Below are positions 20,634-28,295 of a DNA stretch of 64,000 bases, one piece after another. Position numbers and translations under genes: made by a program. The DNA comes from Massilia sp. UMI-21 (GTDB taxonomy: Bacteria; Pseudomonadota; Gammaproteobacteria; Burkholderiales; Burkholderiaceae_D), in contig CP063848.1 in assembly GCA_015277795.1 (NCBI GenBank), positions 5,146,001 to 5,210,000 of the forward strand. Direction: 5' to 3'. The notes beneath the pieces were generated by a model. That model searched no databases and was not told where the DNA came from. It saw nothing but the letters and a program-made list of their open reading frames with translations. Numbering within the stretch: position 1 is the stretch's first letter; every line of letters starts with the position of its first letter.

Positions 20634-20740
20634 CTAGGGTGGACGGCTTCGCCGTCCGCGCGTTCAAGCAGCGCAAGAACGGCCGCGCAGGCAGCATCAG
20701 GTTGACGCGAACGCGCGGGCGGGAGACCCGCCCATCCTAC
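20634..20740. repeat. REPIN-like paired palindromic repeat
   Basis: This 107-base element starts three bases after the purB stop, in the convergent gap with the TonB receptor gene. The left arm is CTAGGGTGGACGGC, TTC, GCCGTCCGCGCGTTC. The right arm is GCGGGCGGG, AGA, CCCGCCCATCCTAC. The inner spacer includes GCGCAGGCAGCATC, shared with the copy at 8533. It has the same length as that copy but several compensating changes in the arms (for example GGAC with GTCC), which suggests selection for base pairing. Confidence 0.88.
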
Positions 20741-20763
20741 GCAAAACGCGCATTACACGCGTC

Positions 20764-22737
20764 TCAATACTCCCACATCAGCTTCACGCCCACCCGCCGC
20801 TCGACCTCGGCGCGGTACACGATCGTCCCGTACTCTCCATGCCCGCCGGTGAGGTTCTCGCCGGTCACCGACAGCTCCAGCCCCGGCCGGACGCGCCAGC
20901 CCAGGCGCGCGTCGAGCGCCGTGTAGGAAGGCACGTCCGGCGCGGACTTGCCGGCCACCTTGCGCACGCTCACTTCCAGGTCGCGGCGGTCGTCGATGTT
21001 GTACAGCGAACGCAGTTGCGCGGTGTGCGCCGGGTCGCGCGCCGCCGCCAGCGTCGCGTTGACGTCGGTGCTGCCGGGCTTGAGGCGCAGCTTCTGGTGC
21101 ATCGCCGTCCAGCCCGCGGACAGGCGCCAGCGCGGCATCACCTGCAAGCTGCCCCAGGCCTCGATGCCGCTCGAACGTCCTTCCATCAGGCTGTCGAAGG
21201 TGATGAAGCTGCGCGTCGGATCGAATTCGGTGGTGCGCAGGTGATCGTAATCGTGATGGAACAGCGTGACCGAATACGAAAGCGGCGCGATCGGCTGGCC
21301 ACGGTAGCCCAGCTCGAACACCTGCGACACTTCGCCGCGCACACGCGGTCCGCCACGCAGCAGGTAGGGAGCGCGTCCCGGCAGGAAGGCATCGGCATCG
21401 AGCCGGGAGGGTGCGCGTACCGTGCGCGAGGCCGCCGCCCACAGCGCGTGGCGCGGCGACAGGCGCCACGACAGGCGCGCACTCGGCAGCCATTCGAGGC
21501 GGGTGTACTCGTTGTACTCGAGGCGGCTGCCCAGGGCCAGGCGCCAGTCCTGCGCCAGCGCGATCTCGTCCTGCATGAACAGGCTGGCCCACTGCTGCGT
21601 GACGTGCGCCGGCAGGAAGGCGGCAAACTCGCTGTTGTCGACCCGGTCGCGGCTGGAACGGTAATTCGCGCCCCAGACGATGTTGTGCCGGCCGGCCGGG
21701 GCCAGCGTGTGCTGGAACTGCAGGTCGGTCGTGGTCAGGCGCTCGCCGAAGAACGGGTCGGCGCGCCGCAGCGTATGGTCGATATACGCCTGGGCCATCA
21801 GGCTGCCGCCCGCGTCGAGCGCGCGGTCCCAGCGCACACTGAGGTTGACGCCGTCCGAACGCACGCCGCCCAGCGCCGCCGGCCTGCTTGGCCCGGTAAT
21901 CTCGCCTGGCGCGGGCTGGCCGAAGCGGCCGCGATACGCGTTGCCGATGAGGCTGTAGCGGTCGCCGCCACGCTCCCAATCGGCGCGCACGCCCAGCAGG
22001 GTGCGGCGGTAGCCGTCGTCGACCGGTGCGCCGCTCGCCAGTTCGCTGTCCTCCCGGTAGGTGGTCTTGCCGAAGGCGCGCCAGGCGATGCCGCTCGCCG
22101 TGCTGCCGCCATGACGGAAGCCGGCCATGGCGCCGTCGGTCGCGGCCTGCATCACGGCCAGCGTGCCCTGGGTGGCGCGCGCCGAACGCGTGGTGATGTT
22201 GATGACGCCGTTGACGGCGTTCAGGCCCCACAGCACGCCTCCCGGGCCGCTGATCACCTCGATGCGCTCGATGTCTTCGAGCAGGACGTCCTGGGCATCC
22301 CAGAAGACGCCGGAAAACAGCGGGGTGTACACCGAACGGCCGTCGATCAGCACCAGCAATTTGTTCGAGAGGCTGTTGCCGCTCTGGTTCATGCCGCGTG
22401 CGCTGATCGAATAGGCGTAGCTGCTGAGCCGCGCCACATGCAGGTTGGGCGCCCGGCGCAACACGCCCGGCAGGGTCGTGGCGCCGGAGCGGCGGATGTC
22501 GTCCGCCGTGATGACGAACACGGCCGCGGCGGCGTCCTGCAGCCGCTCGGGGCGCTTGGACACCGACAGCACCGGAATGTTGGCCAGTTCTTCGATCGAC
22601 AGGTCGACCAGCTGCTCAGGCTGGAGGTCGCGCTCCTCGGCAAGCGCCGGCATGGCCGGCGACAGCGCCACGCAGGCGGCCACCAGGACCCTGAGCGTGA
22701 AAATGGAAGGACACGGCATAGTGTGGTTGACGATCAT
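20764..22737 (-). CDS. TonB-dependent outer membrane receptor
   Basis: This 657-residue receptor has an N-terminal signal peptide (residues about 1-33), a plug domain (about 60-165) and a 22-strand barrel ending in the aromatic WEY. The plug contains VSKRPERLQDAAAAVFVIT (a TonB-box-like start), GATTLPGVLRRAPNLHVAR and VLIDGRSVY. It belongs to the colicin I / vitamin B12-type receptors often annotated as siderophore or heme receptors, but the ligand is not evident and no biosynthesis or uptake partner adjoins it. An alternative start at 22719 (MPCPS) would give a tighter signal peptide. It is divergent from cytochrome b561 across 205 bases, which contain the inverted repeat GTTAGTTCTAAC (22902-22913), a possible operator. 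Confidence 0.85.
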   Translation of the reverse strand: MIVNHTMPCPSIFTLRVLVAACVALSPAMPALAEERDLQPEQLVDLSIEELANIPVLSVSKRPERLQDAAAAVFVITADDIRRSGATTLPGVLRRAPNLHVARLSSYAYSISARGMNQSGNSLSNKLLVLIDGRSVYTPLFSGVFWDAQDVLLEDIERIEVISGPGGVLWGLNAVNGVINITTRSARATQGTLAVMQAATDGAMAGFRHGGSTASGIAWRAFGKTTYREDSELASGAPVDDGYRRTLLGVRADWERGGDRYSLIGNAYRGRFGQPAPGEITGPSRPAALGGVRSDGVNLSVRWDRALDAGGSLMAQAYIDHTLRRADPFFGERLTTTDLQFQHTLAPAGRHNIVWGANYRSSRDRVDNSEFAAFLPAHVTQQWASLFMQDEIALAQDWRLALGSRLEYNEYTRLEWLPSARLSWRLSPRHALWAAASRTVRAPSRLDADAFLPGRAPYLLRGGPRVRGEVSQVFELGYRGQPIAPLSYSVTLFHHDYDHLRTTEFDPTRSFITFDSLMEGRSSGIEAWGSLQVMPRWRLSAGWTAMHQKLRLKPGSTDVNATLAAARDPAHTAQLRSLYNIDDRRDLEVSVRKVAGKSAPDVPSYTALDARLGWRVRPGLELSVTGENLTGGHGEYGTIVYRAEVERRVGVKLMWEY

Positions 22738-22942
22738 CTTTTGCGTACTGGCACCATATGGTTTCGCCAGTTATTTCTGCTAAATGTTCTGTTGAGGCGA
22801 TTTTACATTCCGCCGCCGCCTGCTGTGCATGTTTTGCAATCCGTGCTAGTGTACCCAGCGAAAATATCGGCGGGCAGCAGCATGAAGTAAAGACTGGTAT
22901 AGTTAGTTCTAACACGTACAACTTTCCAACATAATCATCTTT

Positions 22943-23479
22943 ATGCAACGCTACACCACCCCGGCCATCGTGCTGCACTGGCTGCTCGCGCTGCTGATCG
23001 TCGGCACCTTCACGCTCGGGTGGGTGATGACCGACATCCCCGGCATCACGCCGACCAAGCTGAAGTATTTCAACTGGCATAAATGGGCCGGCGTCAGCGT
23101 GCTGCTGCTGGCCGCCCTGCGCCTGCTGTGGCGGCTGCTGCGCCACCCGCCCGCCTACGCCGACAGCATGCCGGCCTGGCAGCGCGGTGCGGCGCACGGC
23201 CTGCACTGGCTGCTGTACTTCCTGATGTTCGCGGTGCCCCTGTCGGGCTACCTCTACAGCCTGGCGAGCGGCTATCCGATCGTCTGGTTCGGCGTGCTCG
23301 AGCTGCCGGTGCTGATCGGGCCCGATCCTGCTCTCAAGCCGGTACTGAAGGACATCCACTACTGGCTCAACATGCTGCTGGCCGGGCTGGTCGGCCTGCA
23401 CGTGGCGGCCGCGTTCAAGCACCTGCTCGTCGACCGTGACGGCGTGATGGCGCGCATGCTGCCTTTTTCTACCCGTTAG
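22943..23479 (+). CDS. Cytochrome b561 family protein
   Basis: This 178-residue four-helix di-haem b membrane protein has conserved His residues in VLHWLLAL (helix 1), FNWHKWAGV (helix 2), GLHWLLYFLM (helix 3) and GLHVAAAFKH (helix 4). The family takes electrons from quinol, or supplies them to periplasmic targets such as superoxide. It lies eight bases upstream of a yceI gene, a standard cybB-yceI arrangement, and all three genes to 24666 look like one transcription unit ending in a strong terminator. Confidence 0.9.
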   Translation: MQRYTTPAIVLHWLLALLIVGTFTLGWVMTDIPGITPTKLKYFNWHKWAGVSVLLLAALRLLWRLLRHPPAYADSMPAWQRGAAHGLHWLLYFLMFAVPLSGYLYSLASGYPIVWFGVLELPVLIGPDPALKPVLKDIHYWLNMLLAGLVGLHVAAAFKHLLVDRDGVMARMLPFSTR

Positions 23480-23487
23480 GAGTTCTC

Positions 23488-24036
23488 ATGAAGACAATCA
23501 AGGGCCTGCTGCTGGCCTCCGCGCTGGCCAGCGCCCTCGCCGGCGCCGCAGTGCTGAAGACCGACCCCGCAAGAAGCAGCGTGACGGCCACGTTCAAGCA
23601 GATGGGCGTGCCGGTCGAGGCGAAGTTCAAGGCATTCAGCGCGCAGATCGACTACGACGCCGCCAGGCCGGCCGCCTCGAAGGCCAGCGTCGAGATCCAG
23701 ACCGCCAGCTTCGACCTGGGCGACCCGGAATACAACAAGGAAGTCGCCAAGAAGGAATGGTTCAACGCCGCCCAGTTCCCGAAGGCGACGTTCGTGTCCA
23801 CGGCCATCGCCCCGGCCGGCCCGGGCAAGCTGGACGTCAAAGGCAAGCTGAGCATCAAAGGCCGCAGCGCCGACGTGCGCTTCCCGCTGAGCGTGAAGAC
23901 CGAAGGCGGCAAACAGGTATTCGAAGGGCAGCTGCCGATCAAGCGGCTGGCCTTCAACATCGGCGAAGGCGAGTGGAAGGACACCAGCATGGTCGCCGAT
24001 GAAGTCGTCATTAAATTCCGCGTTGCAGCCCAATAA
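23488..24036 (+). CDS. YceI family periplasmic protein (first copy)
   Basis: This 182-residue lipocalin-like protein has a short signal peptide (residues 1-20). The YceI features include FKQMGVPVEAKFKAFSAQIDYD and the loop FNAAQFPKATF, followed by GKLSIKGRSADVRFPL. YceI proteins bind polyisoprenoid lipids; several are encoded beside cytochrome b561, as here. The ribosome site TAGGAG is placed eight bases before ATG 23488. It shares only family-level similarity with the second copy downstream. Confidence 0.9.
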   Translation: MKTIKGLLLASALASALAGAAVLKTDPARSSVTATFKQMGVPVEAKFKAFSAQIDYDAARPAASKASVEIQTASFDLGDPEYNKEVAKKEWFNAAQFPKATFVSTAIAPAGPGKLDVKGKLSIKGRSADVRFPLSVKTEGGKQVFEGQLPIKRLAFNIGEGEWKDTSMVADEVVIKFRVAAQ

Positions 24037-24090
24037 GCGCGGCCCCCGCATCAAGGTCACAAGCACTTCAACACACGCAAGGAAAAATCC

Positions 24091-24666
24091 ATGAAAATCA
24101 AGCACCTGATCACGGCCCTGGCCGCTTCGAGCACCCTTGGCGCCGGCATCGCCTTCGCCGCCGACACCTACAAGATCGAACCGAACCACACCTACCCGAG
24201 CTTCGAAGCCGACCACATGGGCATCTCGGTCTGGCGCGGCAAGTTCAACAAGACCGAAGGCACCGTCACCCTGGACCGCAAGGCCAAGACCGGCACCCTC
24301 GACATCACCGTGGACATCGACAGCATCGACTTCGGCCACGACAAGATGAATGCGCACGCCAAATCGCCGGACATCTTCGACGCCGCCCAATTCCCGACCG
24401 CGACCTTCAAGTCGAAGTCGATCAAGTTCACCGGCGACGTCCCGACCGCGGCCGAAGGCGAGCTGACCCTGCATGGCGTGACCAAGCCGCTGACCCTGAA
24501 CATCAGCAAGTTCAAGTGCATCGACCACCCGATGCTCAAGCGCGAGGTGTGCGGCGCCGACGTGAGCGGCAGCTTCCAGCGCAGCGACTTCGGCATCAAC
24601 TACGGCCTGCCGCGCTTCTCGCCGGAAGTGAAGCTGGCGATCCAGGTGGAAGCGGTCAAGCAGTAA
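24091..24666 (+). CDS. YceI family periplasmic protein (second copy)
   Basis: This 191-residue secreted YceI protein has a signal peptide cleaved after about AFA (residue 23) to leave [19 protein letters not shown], a classic mature start. Further on come [20 protein letters not shown] and [16 protein letters not shown]. Two cysteines (in FKCIDH and REVCGAD) could form a disulphide. It is the last gene of the cybB-yceI-yceI unit and is followed 18 bases later by an intrinsic terminator. Confidence 0.92.
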   Translation: MKIKHLITALAASSTLGAGIAFAADTYKIEPNHTYPSFEADHMGISVWRGKFNKTEGTVTLDRKAKTGTLDITVDIDSIDFGHDKMNAHAKSPDIFDAAQFPTATFKSKSIKFTGDVPTAAEGELTLHGVTKPLTLNISKFKCIDHPMLKREVCGADVSGSFQRSDFGINYGLPRFSPEVKLAIQVEAVKQ

Positions 24667-24684
24667 TCCGTTTCACCAAAGAAA

Positions 24685-24713
24685 AAGCCTCGGTGCAGCA
24701 CCGAGGCTTTTTT
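24685..24713 (+). terminator. Intrinsic terminator after the yceI operon
   Basis: An 11-base-pair stem AAGCCTCGGTG / CACCGAGGCTT with a CAG loop is followed by six T residues. It is preceded by an A run, so it can also function on the opposite strand for the converging stress-protein gene. Confidence 0.92.
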
Positions 24714-24733
24714 CGTTCTACGAGAACCGCTGC

Positions 24734-26251
24734 TTAGCGGCCGTCGTGGTCCGCGTCACCCGGGATGGCGCGCTCGACCTTGTGCCATGCGGCGCGCGAG
24801 GCGTGCTTGGCCTGGTCCCAGTTCAGGCGCGACGTGCCCTTGGTACGCTCCCACTCGCTCGACAGGTCCTGCTCGTGCATGTCGTAGCTACCCGGATAGC
24901 GGCCTGCCGAGTTGTAGCCCAGCGCGTAGGCCGGTGCATAGTCGTCGTAGGTGTAGCCCGGGGTGTAATACGGCTGGGTCTGGTACTGACCGCGCCAGTG
25001 GGCGTCTTCCTCTTGCGGGTTGACCATCTTGGCCACGCCCTTGCCGGCCATGCCGCCGATGGCCGCGCCGATGCCGGCCCCTGCCACCGCACCGATCGGG
25101 CCGCCCACCGCGCCACCGAGGGCCGCACCGCCGACAGCGGCGCCGGCGCCGGCGCCGGCACCGGTCGCCAGGTGGTGGTCACGCAGTTCGTCGTCGCGTT
25201 TCGGGTTGACGACTTCGCCCGTGCCCTGGCCAGCCGCGCCGCCGGCCAGGCCGCCGATCACGGCGCCTGCGGCGGTGCCGATCGGGCCGGCCACCGAGCC
25301 TGCCGCCGCACCCACGGCCGCGCCGCCGGCGCCGCCGACGCCTTGTGCCAGGTGATGGTCGTTCAGGTCGTCATTGCCTTTCGGGTTCACGACTTCGCCC
25401 GCGCCGCGGCCGGCTGCGCCGCCCGCCAGGCCGCCCACCACCGCACCGGCAGCCATGCCGATCGGGCCGGCCGCCGCGCCTGCGATGGCGCCGACCGCGG
25501 CACCGCCGCTCGAGCCGACGCCCTTGGCCAGGTAGTGTTCCGACAGGTCGTCGCCCGCTTTCGGGTTGACGACTTCGCCCACGCCCTTGCCGGCCATGCC
25601 GCCGGTGACCGCGCCGATGGCGGCGCCCGCCACGGTGCCGATCGGACCGGCTGCCGAACCGATGGCCGCGCCGGCGACCGCGCCGCCGGCGGCGCCGATG
25701 CCGGCGCCGATCACGTGGCTACCGCCATTGTCGGTGAACGATTGTTCGATGTGGCGTGCGTCTTCGTCCGAACGTGCGTGCACGCCCATCACGATGCCGC
25801 CGCGCTTGATGCCTTCTTCGTAGTGCGCGGCACGCTCTTCCGGAATACCGGCGCCGATCAGTGCGCCGATCAGGCCGCCGGTGATGCCGCCGGCGCCGGC
25901 GCCGGCCAGGGCCGCGGCCAGCGGGCCGGCCACCACCAGGCCAACGCCCGGCAGTACGAGGGTGGTGCCGACGGCGGCAATACCTGCCAGCACGGCGCCG
26001 ATGGTGCCGCCGATGCCGGCACCGATGCCGGCGCCTTCGGCGGCTTTGCTGCCCAGTTCGGTGTCGGTGTCCTTGAAGTGGGTCTTGCGGGCCTCGTCCG
26101 ACATCATCAGGTTGACGTCGTCCTTGCCGTAACCACGGGTCGAGATCGAGGAGTAGGCACGTTCTGCACTGGCGCGGTCAGGGAACAGGCCCGTGACCAT
26201 GCGGGAATTCTGGGTGCGGCTCTGGTTGTTATTCGAATCGTAGTTACTCAT
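24734..26251 (-). CDS. General-stress-type protein with tandem 60-residue glycine-zipper repeats
   Basis: This 505-residue protein begins with a general-stress (YflT/GSP17M-like) domain: VTGLFPDRASAERAYSSIS near residue 19, then an inserted glycine-zipper block (72-135), then the remainder GIPEERAAHYEEGIKRGG. Residues 181-420 are four tandem repeats of exactly or nearly 60 residues, each with AGPIG, a run of Gly/Ala zipper motifs, then GEVVNP and a charged DDLxxHHLA segment (VVNP at 227, 287 and 347, MVNP at 409). The tail is Tyr-rich, then ends with an amphipathic helix. Glycine zippers suggest membrane-associated helices. Start 26251 has MSNYDSNNN. The opposite-strand frame is open only because of the repeat composition. 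No precise function is known. Confidence 0.82.
   Translation of the reverse strand: MSNYDSNNNQSRTQNSRMVTGLFPDRASAERAYSSISTRGYGKDDVNLMMSDEARKTHFKDTDTELGSKAAEGAGIGAGIGGTIGAVLAGIAAVGTTLVLPGVGLVVAGPLAAALAGAGAGGITGGLIGALIGAGIPEERAAHYEEGIKRGGIVMGVHARSDEDARHIEQSFTDNGGSHVIGAGIGAAGGAVAGAAIGSAAGPIGTVAGAAIGAVTGGMAGKGVGEVVNPKAGDDLSEHYLAKGVGSSGGAAVGAIAGAAAGPIGMAAGAVVGGLAGGAAGRGAGEVVNPKGNDDLNDHHLAQGVGGAGGAAVGAAAGSVAGPIGTAAGAVIGGLAGGAAGQGTGEVVNPKRDDELRDHHLATGAGAGAGAAVGGAALGGAVGGPIGAVAGAGIGAAIGGMAGKGVAKMVNPQEEDAHWRGQYQTQPYYTPGYTYDDYAPAYALGYNSAGRYPGSYDMHEQDLSSEWERTKGTSRLNWDQAKHASRAAWHKVERAIPGDADHDGR
24992..25711. repeat. Four 180-base coding tandem repeats
   Basis: These bases encode residues 181-420 of the glycine-zipper protein. 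The first three repeats are exactly 60 codons; the fourth diverges at its end (MVNPQEEDAHW). The units differ at many third positions, so the array is not a fresh slippage product but is held in register. Confidence 0.85.
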
Positions 26252-26535
26252 GGCGAATCCTTTCAGAAGGTTCAGGTGCTTGGTCCTGCAAACGGGAATT
26301 GGTATTGCAAGTGTTGAAACCTTATGCGCCGCACCAGACCTCTTCTGTTCGCTGACGCACTCTATCCGTTTCTTTTCGCTCAGCCGTACGGCGGACAAGA
26401 ACGGGCTTGCAGATTCGCCGTCTAACGTTCGTTGCCGCACCGACCTGAAGGGGACTGGTCTCTAGACTTTTCTCCATGGCCACGGCAATTCATCGGCCTG
26501 GGGGTATGTTTTCTTACACTTGAAGGAGGTACACC

Positions 26536-26805
26536 ATGTTGTTCATCATTTGGATCGTTGTCGGTGGCATTCTGGGCTGGCTCGCCAGCATGGTCATGAA
26601 AACCGACGCTGAGCAGGGCATGATTCTCAATGTCGTGGTTGGTATTGTCGGCGCCTTCCTGGGCGGCTGGCTCCTGTCGCCGCTGTTCGGCTCGGGTACC
26701 ATCAACTCGGACGACTTCAGCGTTTCGTCGCTGCTGGTCTCGTTCCTGGGTGCTGTCATCCTGCTGGCTATCGTGAACCTGCTGCGTCGCGGCCGTGTCC
26801 GTTAA
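26536..26805 (+). CDS. GlsB/YeaQ/YmgE family stress-associated membrane protein
   Basis: This 89-residue protein has three membrane helices and the family pattern WIVVGGILGWLASMVMKTD followed by NVVVGIVGAFLGGWLL. Members are stress-induced (transglycosylase-associated) proteins of unclear function. A strong ribosome site, GAAGGAGG, lies eight bases before the ATG. The gene is divergent from the glycine-zipper stress protein across 284 bases (26252-26535); that gap must hold both promoters, but I recognise no specific operator in it. Confidence 0.9.
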   Translation: MLFIIWIVVGGILGWLASMVMKTDAEQGMILNVVVGIVGAFLGGWLLSPLFGSGTINSDDFSVSSLLVSFLGAVILLAIVNLLRRGRVR

Positions 26806-26830
26806 TCTGCAGTGAAAAGCTCTTTCTAAA

Positions 26831-26858
26831 AACCAACGCTTCGTGCGTTGGTTTTTTT
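26831..26858 (+). terminator. Intrinsic terminator after the GlsB-like gene
   Basis: The stem AACCAACGC / GCGTTGGTT has a TTCGT loop and is followed by a run of seven T. It ends only 16 bases before the next start codon at 26875, so it separates the two genes or acts as an attenuator for the second. Confidence 0.9.
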
Positions 26859-26874
26859 ACGCCTGCAATTCATC

Positions 26875-28152
26875 ATGACACCAAAACGATTCTGGACGAT
26901 CCTGGTCACGGCCGCACTCACGCTGGTCGCCGGCATATTCGTGCTCAACTTCATGCCAGGCGAAACGCAGATCGAAAGCCGCCTGACACGGCAGTACGAC
27001 ACCAACGACCCGCAGTTCCGTCGCTCGCTCGGCGTCCTGCTTGGCCCGCCCATCCTCGAAGGCAACAAGGTAGATGTGCTGCTCAACGGGGACCAGATCT
27101 TCCCAGCCATGCTGGACGCGATCCGCTCGGCCGAGAAATCGATTACTTTCGAAACCTATATCTACTGGTCCGGCAGCATCGGACGCGAATTCACCGAAGC
27201 CTTGATCGAGCGTGCCCGTGCCGGCGTCAAGGTCCATGTGATGCTGGATTTCATGGGCAGCATCAAGCTTGGCCTCGCGCAGATCGACGCCATGAAGCAG
27301 GCCGGCGTGCAGGTGCAGCGCTACCATAAGCCGGTCTGGTGGAAGCTGGCGCGACTGAACAACCGTACCCACCGCAAACTGCTGGTGATCGACGGCAAGA
27401 TCGGTTTCACCGGCGGCGTCGGGATCGCCGACCAATGGCGCGGCAACGCCCAGGACCAGGATCACTGGCGCGACACGCATTTCCGCATCCAGGGCCCGGT
27501 GGTCGGCCAGGTGCAGGCTGTGTTCAACGATAACTGGACCAAGGCGACCGGTACCGTGCTGGACGGTGCCGACTATTTTCCGGCCCTTGAACCGGTCGGG
27601 GACATGCCGGCCCAGATGTTCTCCAGCTCGCCGACCGGCGGCGCGGAATCGATGCACCTGATGTACCTGATGGCGATCACCGCGGCGCGCCACGCCATCG
27701 ACCTGTCGGCCGCCTACTTCGTGCCCGACGACCTCACCATCCGCACCCTGATCGCCGCGGCCAAGCGCGGCGTGCGCGTGCGTATCCTGATGCCGGGCAA
27801 GCATATCGACTCGGACCTGGTCAAGGCGGCCTCGCGCGAGCGCTGGGGCGAACTGCTGGCCGCCGGCGTGCAGCTTGCCGAATACCAGCCCACGATGTAC
27901 CACGTGAAGGCGCTGATCGTCGACAATCTGCTGGTGTCGGTGGGATCGACCAACTTCGACAACCGCTCGTTCAGCATCAACGACGAAGCCAACCTCAACG
28001 TCCTGCATGCGGGCTTCGCACGCGAACAGACGGCGATCTTCGAGGATGACTGGCGGCATGCGAACCGGGTGACGAAGGCGGAATTCCGGGAGCGCTCATG
28101 GTGGCAGCGCTTCACCACCAAAATGGCCTCGTTGGTCGGTGCCCAACTCTAA
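26875..28152 (+). CDS. Cardiolipin synthase-like phospholipase D family protein
   Basis: This 425-residue protein has one N-terminal membrane helix (residues 8-26) and two phospholipase D domains. The HKD motifs are HRKLLVIDGKIGFTGG near residue 162 and HVKALIVDNLLVSVGSTN near 343, with both catalytic His-Lys pairs intact. It should transfer phosphatidyl groups to make cardiolipin (ClsB-like) at the inner membrane. The ATG at 26875 has no clear ribosome site and lies just after a terminator; an in-frame TTG at 26848 inside the hairpin is the only upstream alternative. Confidence 0.88.
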   Translation: MTPKRFWTILVTAALTLVAGIFVLNFMPGETQIESRLTRQYDTNDPQFRRSLGVLLGPPILEGNKVDVLLNGDQIFPAMLDAIRSAEKSITFETYIYWSGSIGREFTEALIERARAGVKVHVMLDFMGSIKLGLAQIDAMKQAGVQVQRYHKPVWWKLARLNNRTHRKLLVIDGKIGFTGGVGIADQWRGNAQDQDHWRDTHFRIQGPVVGQVQAVFNDNWTKATGTVLDGADYFPALEPVGDMPAQMFSSSPTGGAESMHLMYLMAITAARHAIDLSAAYFVPDDLTIRTLIAAAKRGVRVRILMPGKHIDSDLVKAASRERWGELLAAGVQLAEYQPTMYHVKALIVDNLLVSVGSTNFDNRSFSINDEANLNVLHAGFAREQTAIFEDDWRHANRVTKAEFRERSWWQRFTTKMASLVGAQL

Positions 28153-28240
28153 GAACAAGCTGCCAGACAAGGTCGTAAAGGCAAAACAATCCTTTGGCAG
28201 GGCGAAATAGTGGTTGACGATGCACATGTGGATTACGGAT

Positions 28241-28270
28241 ACTCATGGATGCTCCGCGGAGCCCATGAGT
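28241..28270. promoter_or_regulatory. Strong hairpin in the leader of the S46 peptidase gene
   Basis: ACTCATGG pairs with CCATGAGT, enclosing AT and the self-complementary GCTCCGCGGAGC. The element ends 25 bases before the peptidase start. There is no T run, so it is not a typical terminator; a 5' leader structure or operator is possible. Confidence 0.6.
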
Positions 28271-28295
28271 TCCCATCCCAACCAGACAGACGCGA

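Noticed and set aside
24992..25711. Repeat array as a recent slippage or assembly artefact
   Set aside because: The four units differ at many codons while keeping length and motif positions, which points to an old, selected structure.
24746..26317. Open frame of 523 codons opposite the glycine-zipper gene
   Set aside because: It arises from the repeat composition of the real gene; the sense frame has start, ribosome context and homology.
28241..28270. Hairpin as the terminator of the cardiolipin synthase gene
   Set aside because: There is no T run on either strand and the element is about 90 bases after the stop and only 25 before the next start.
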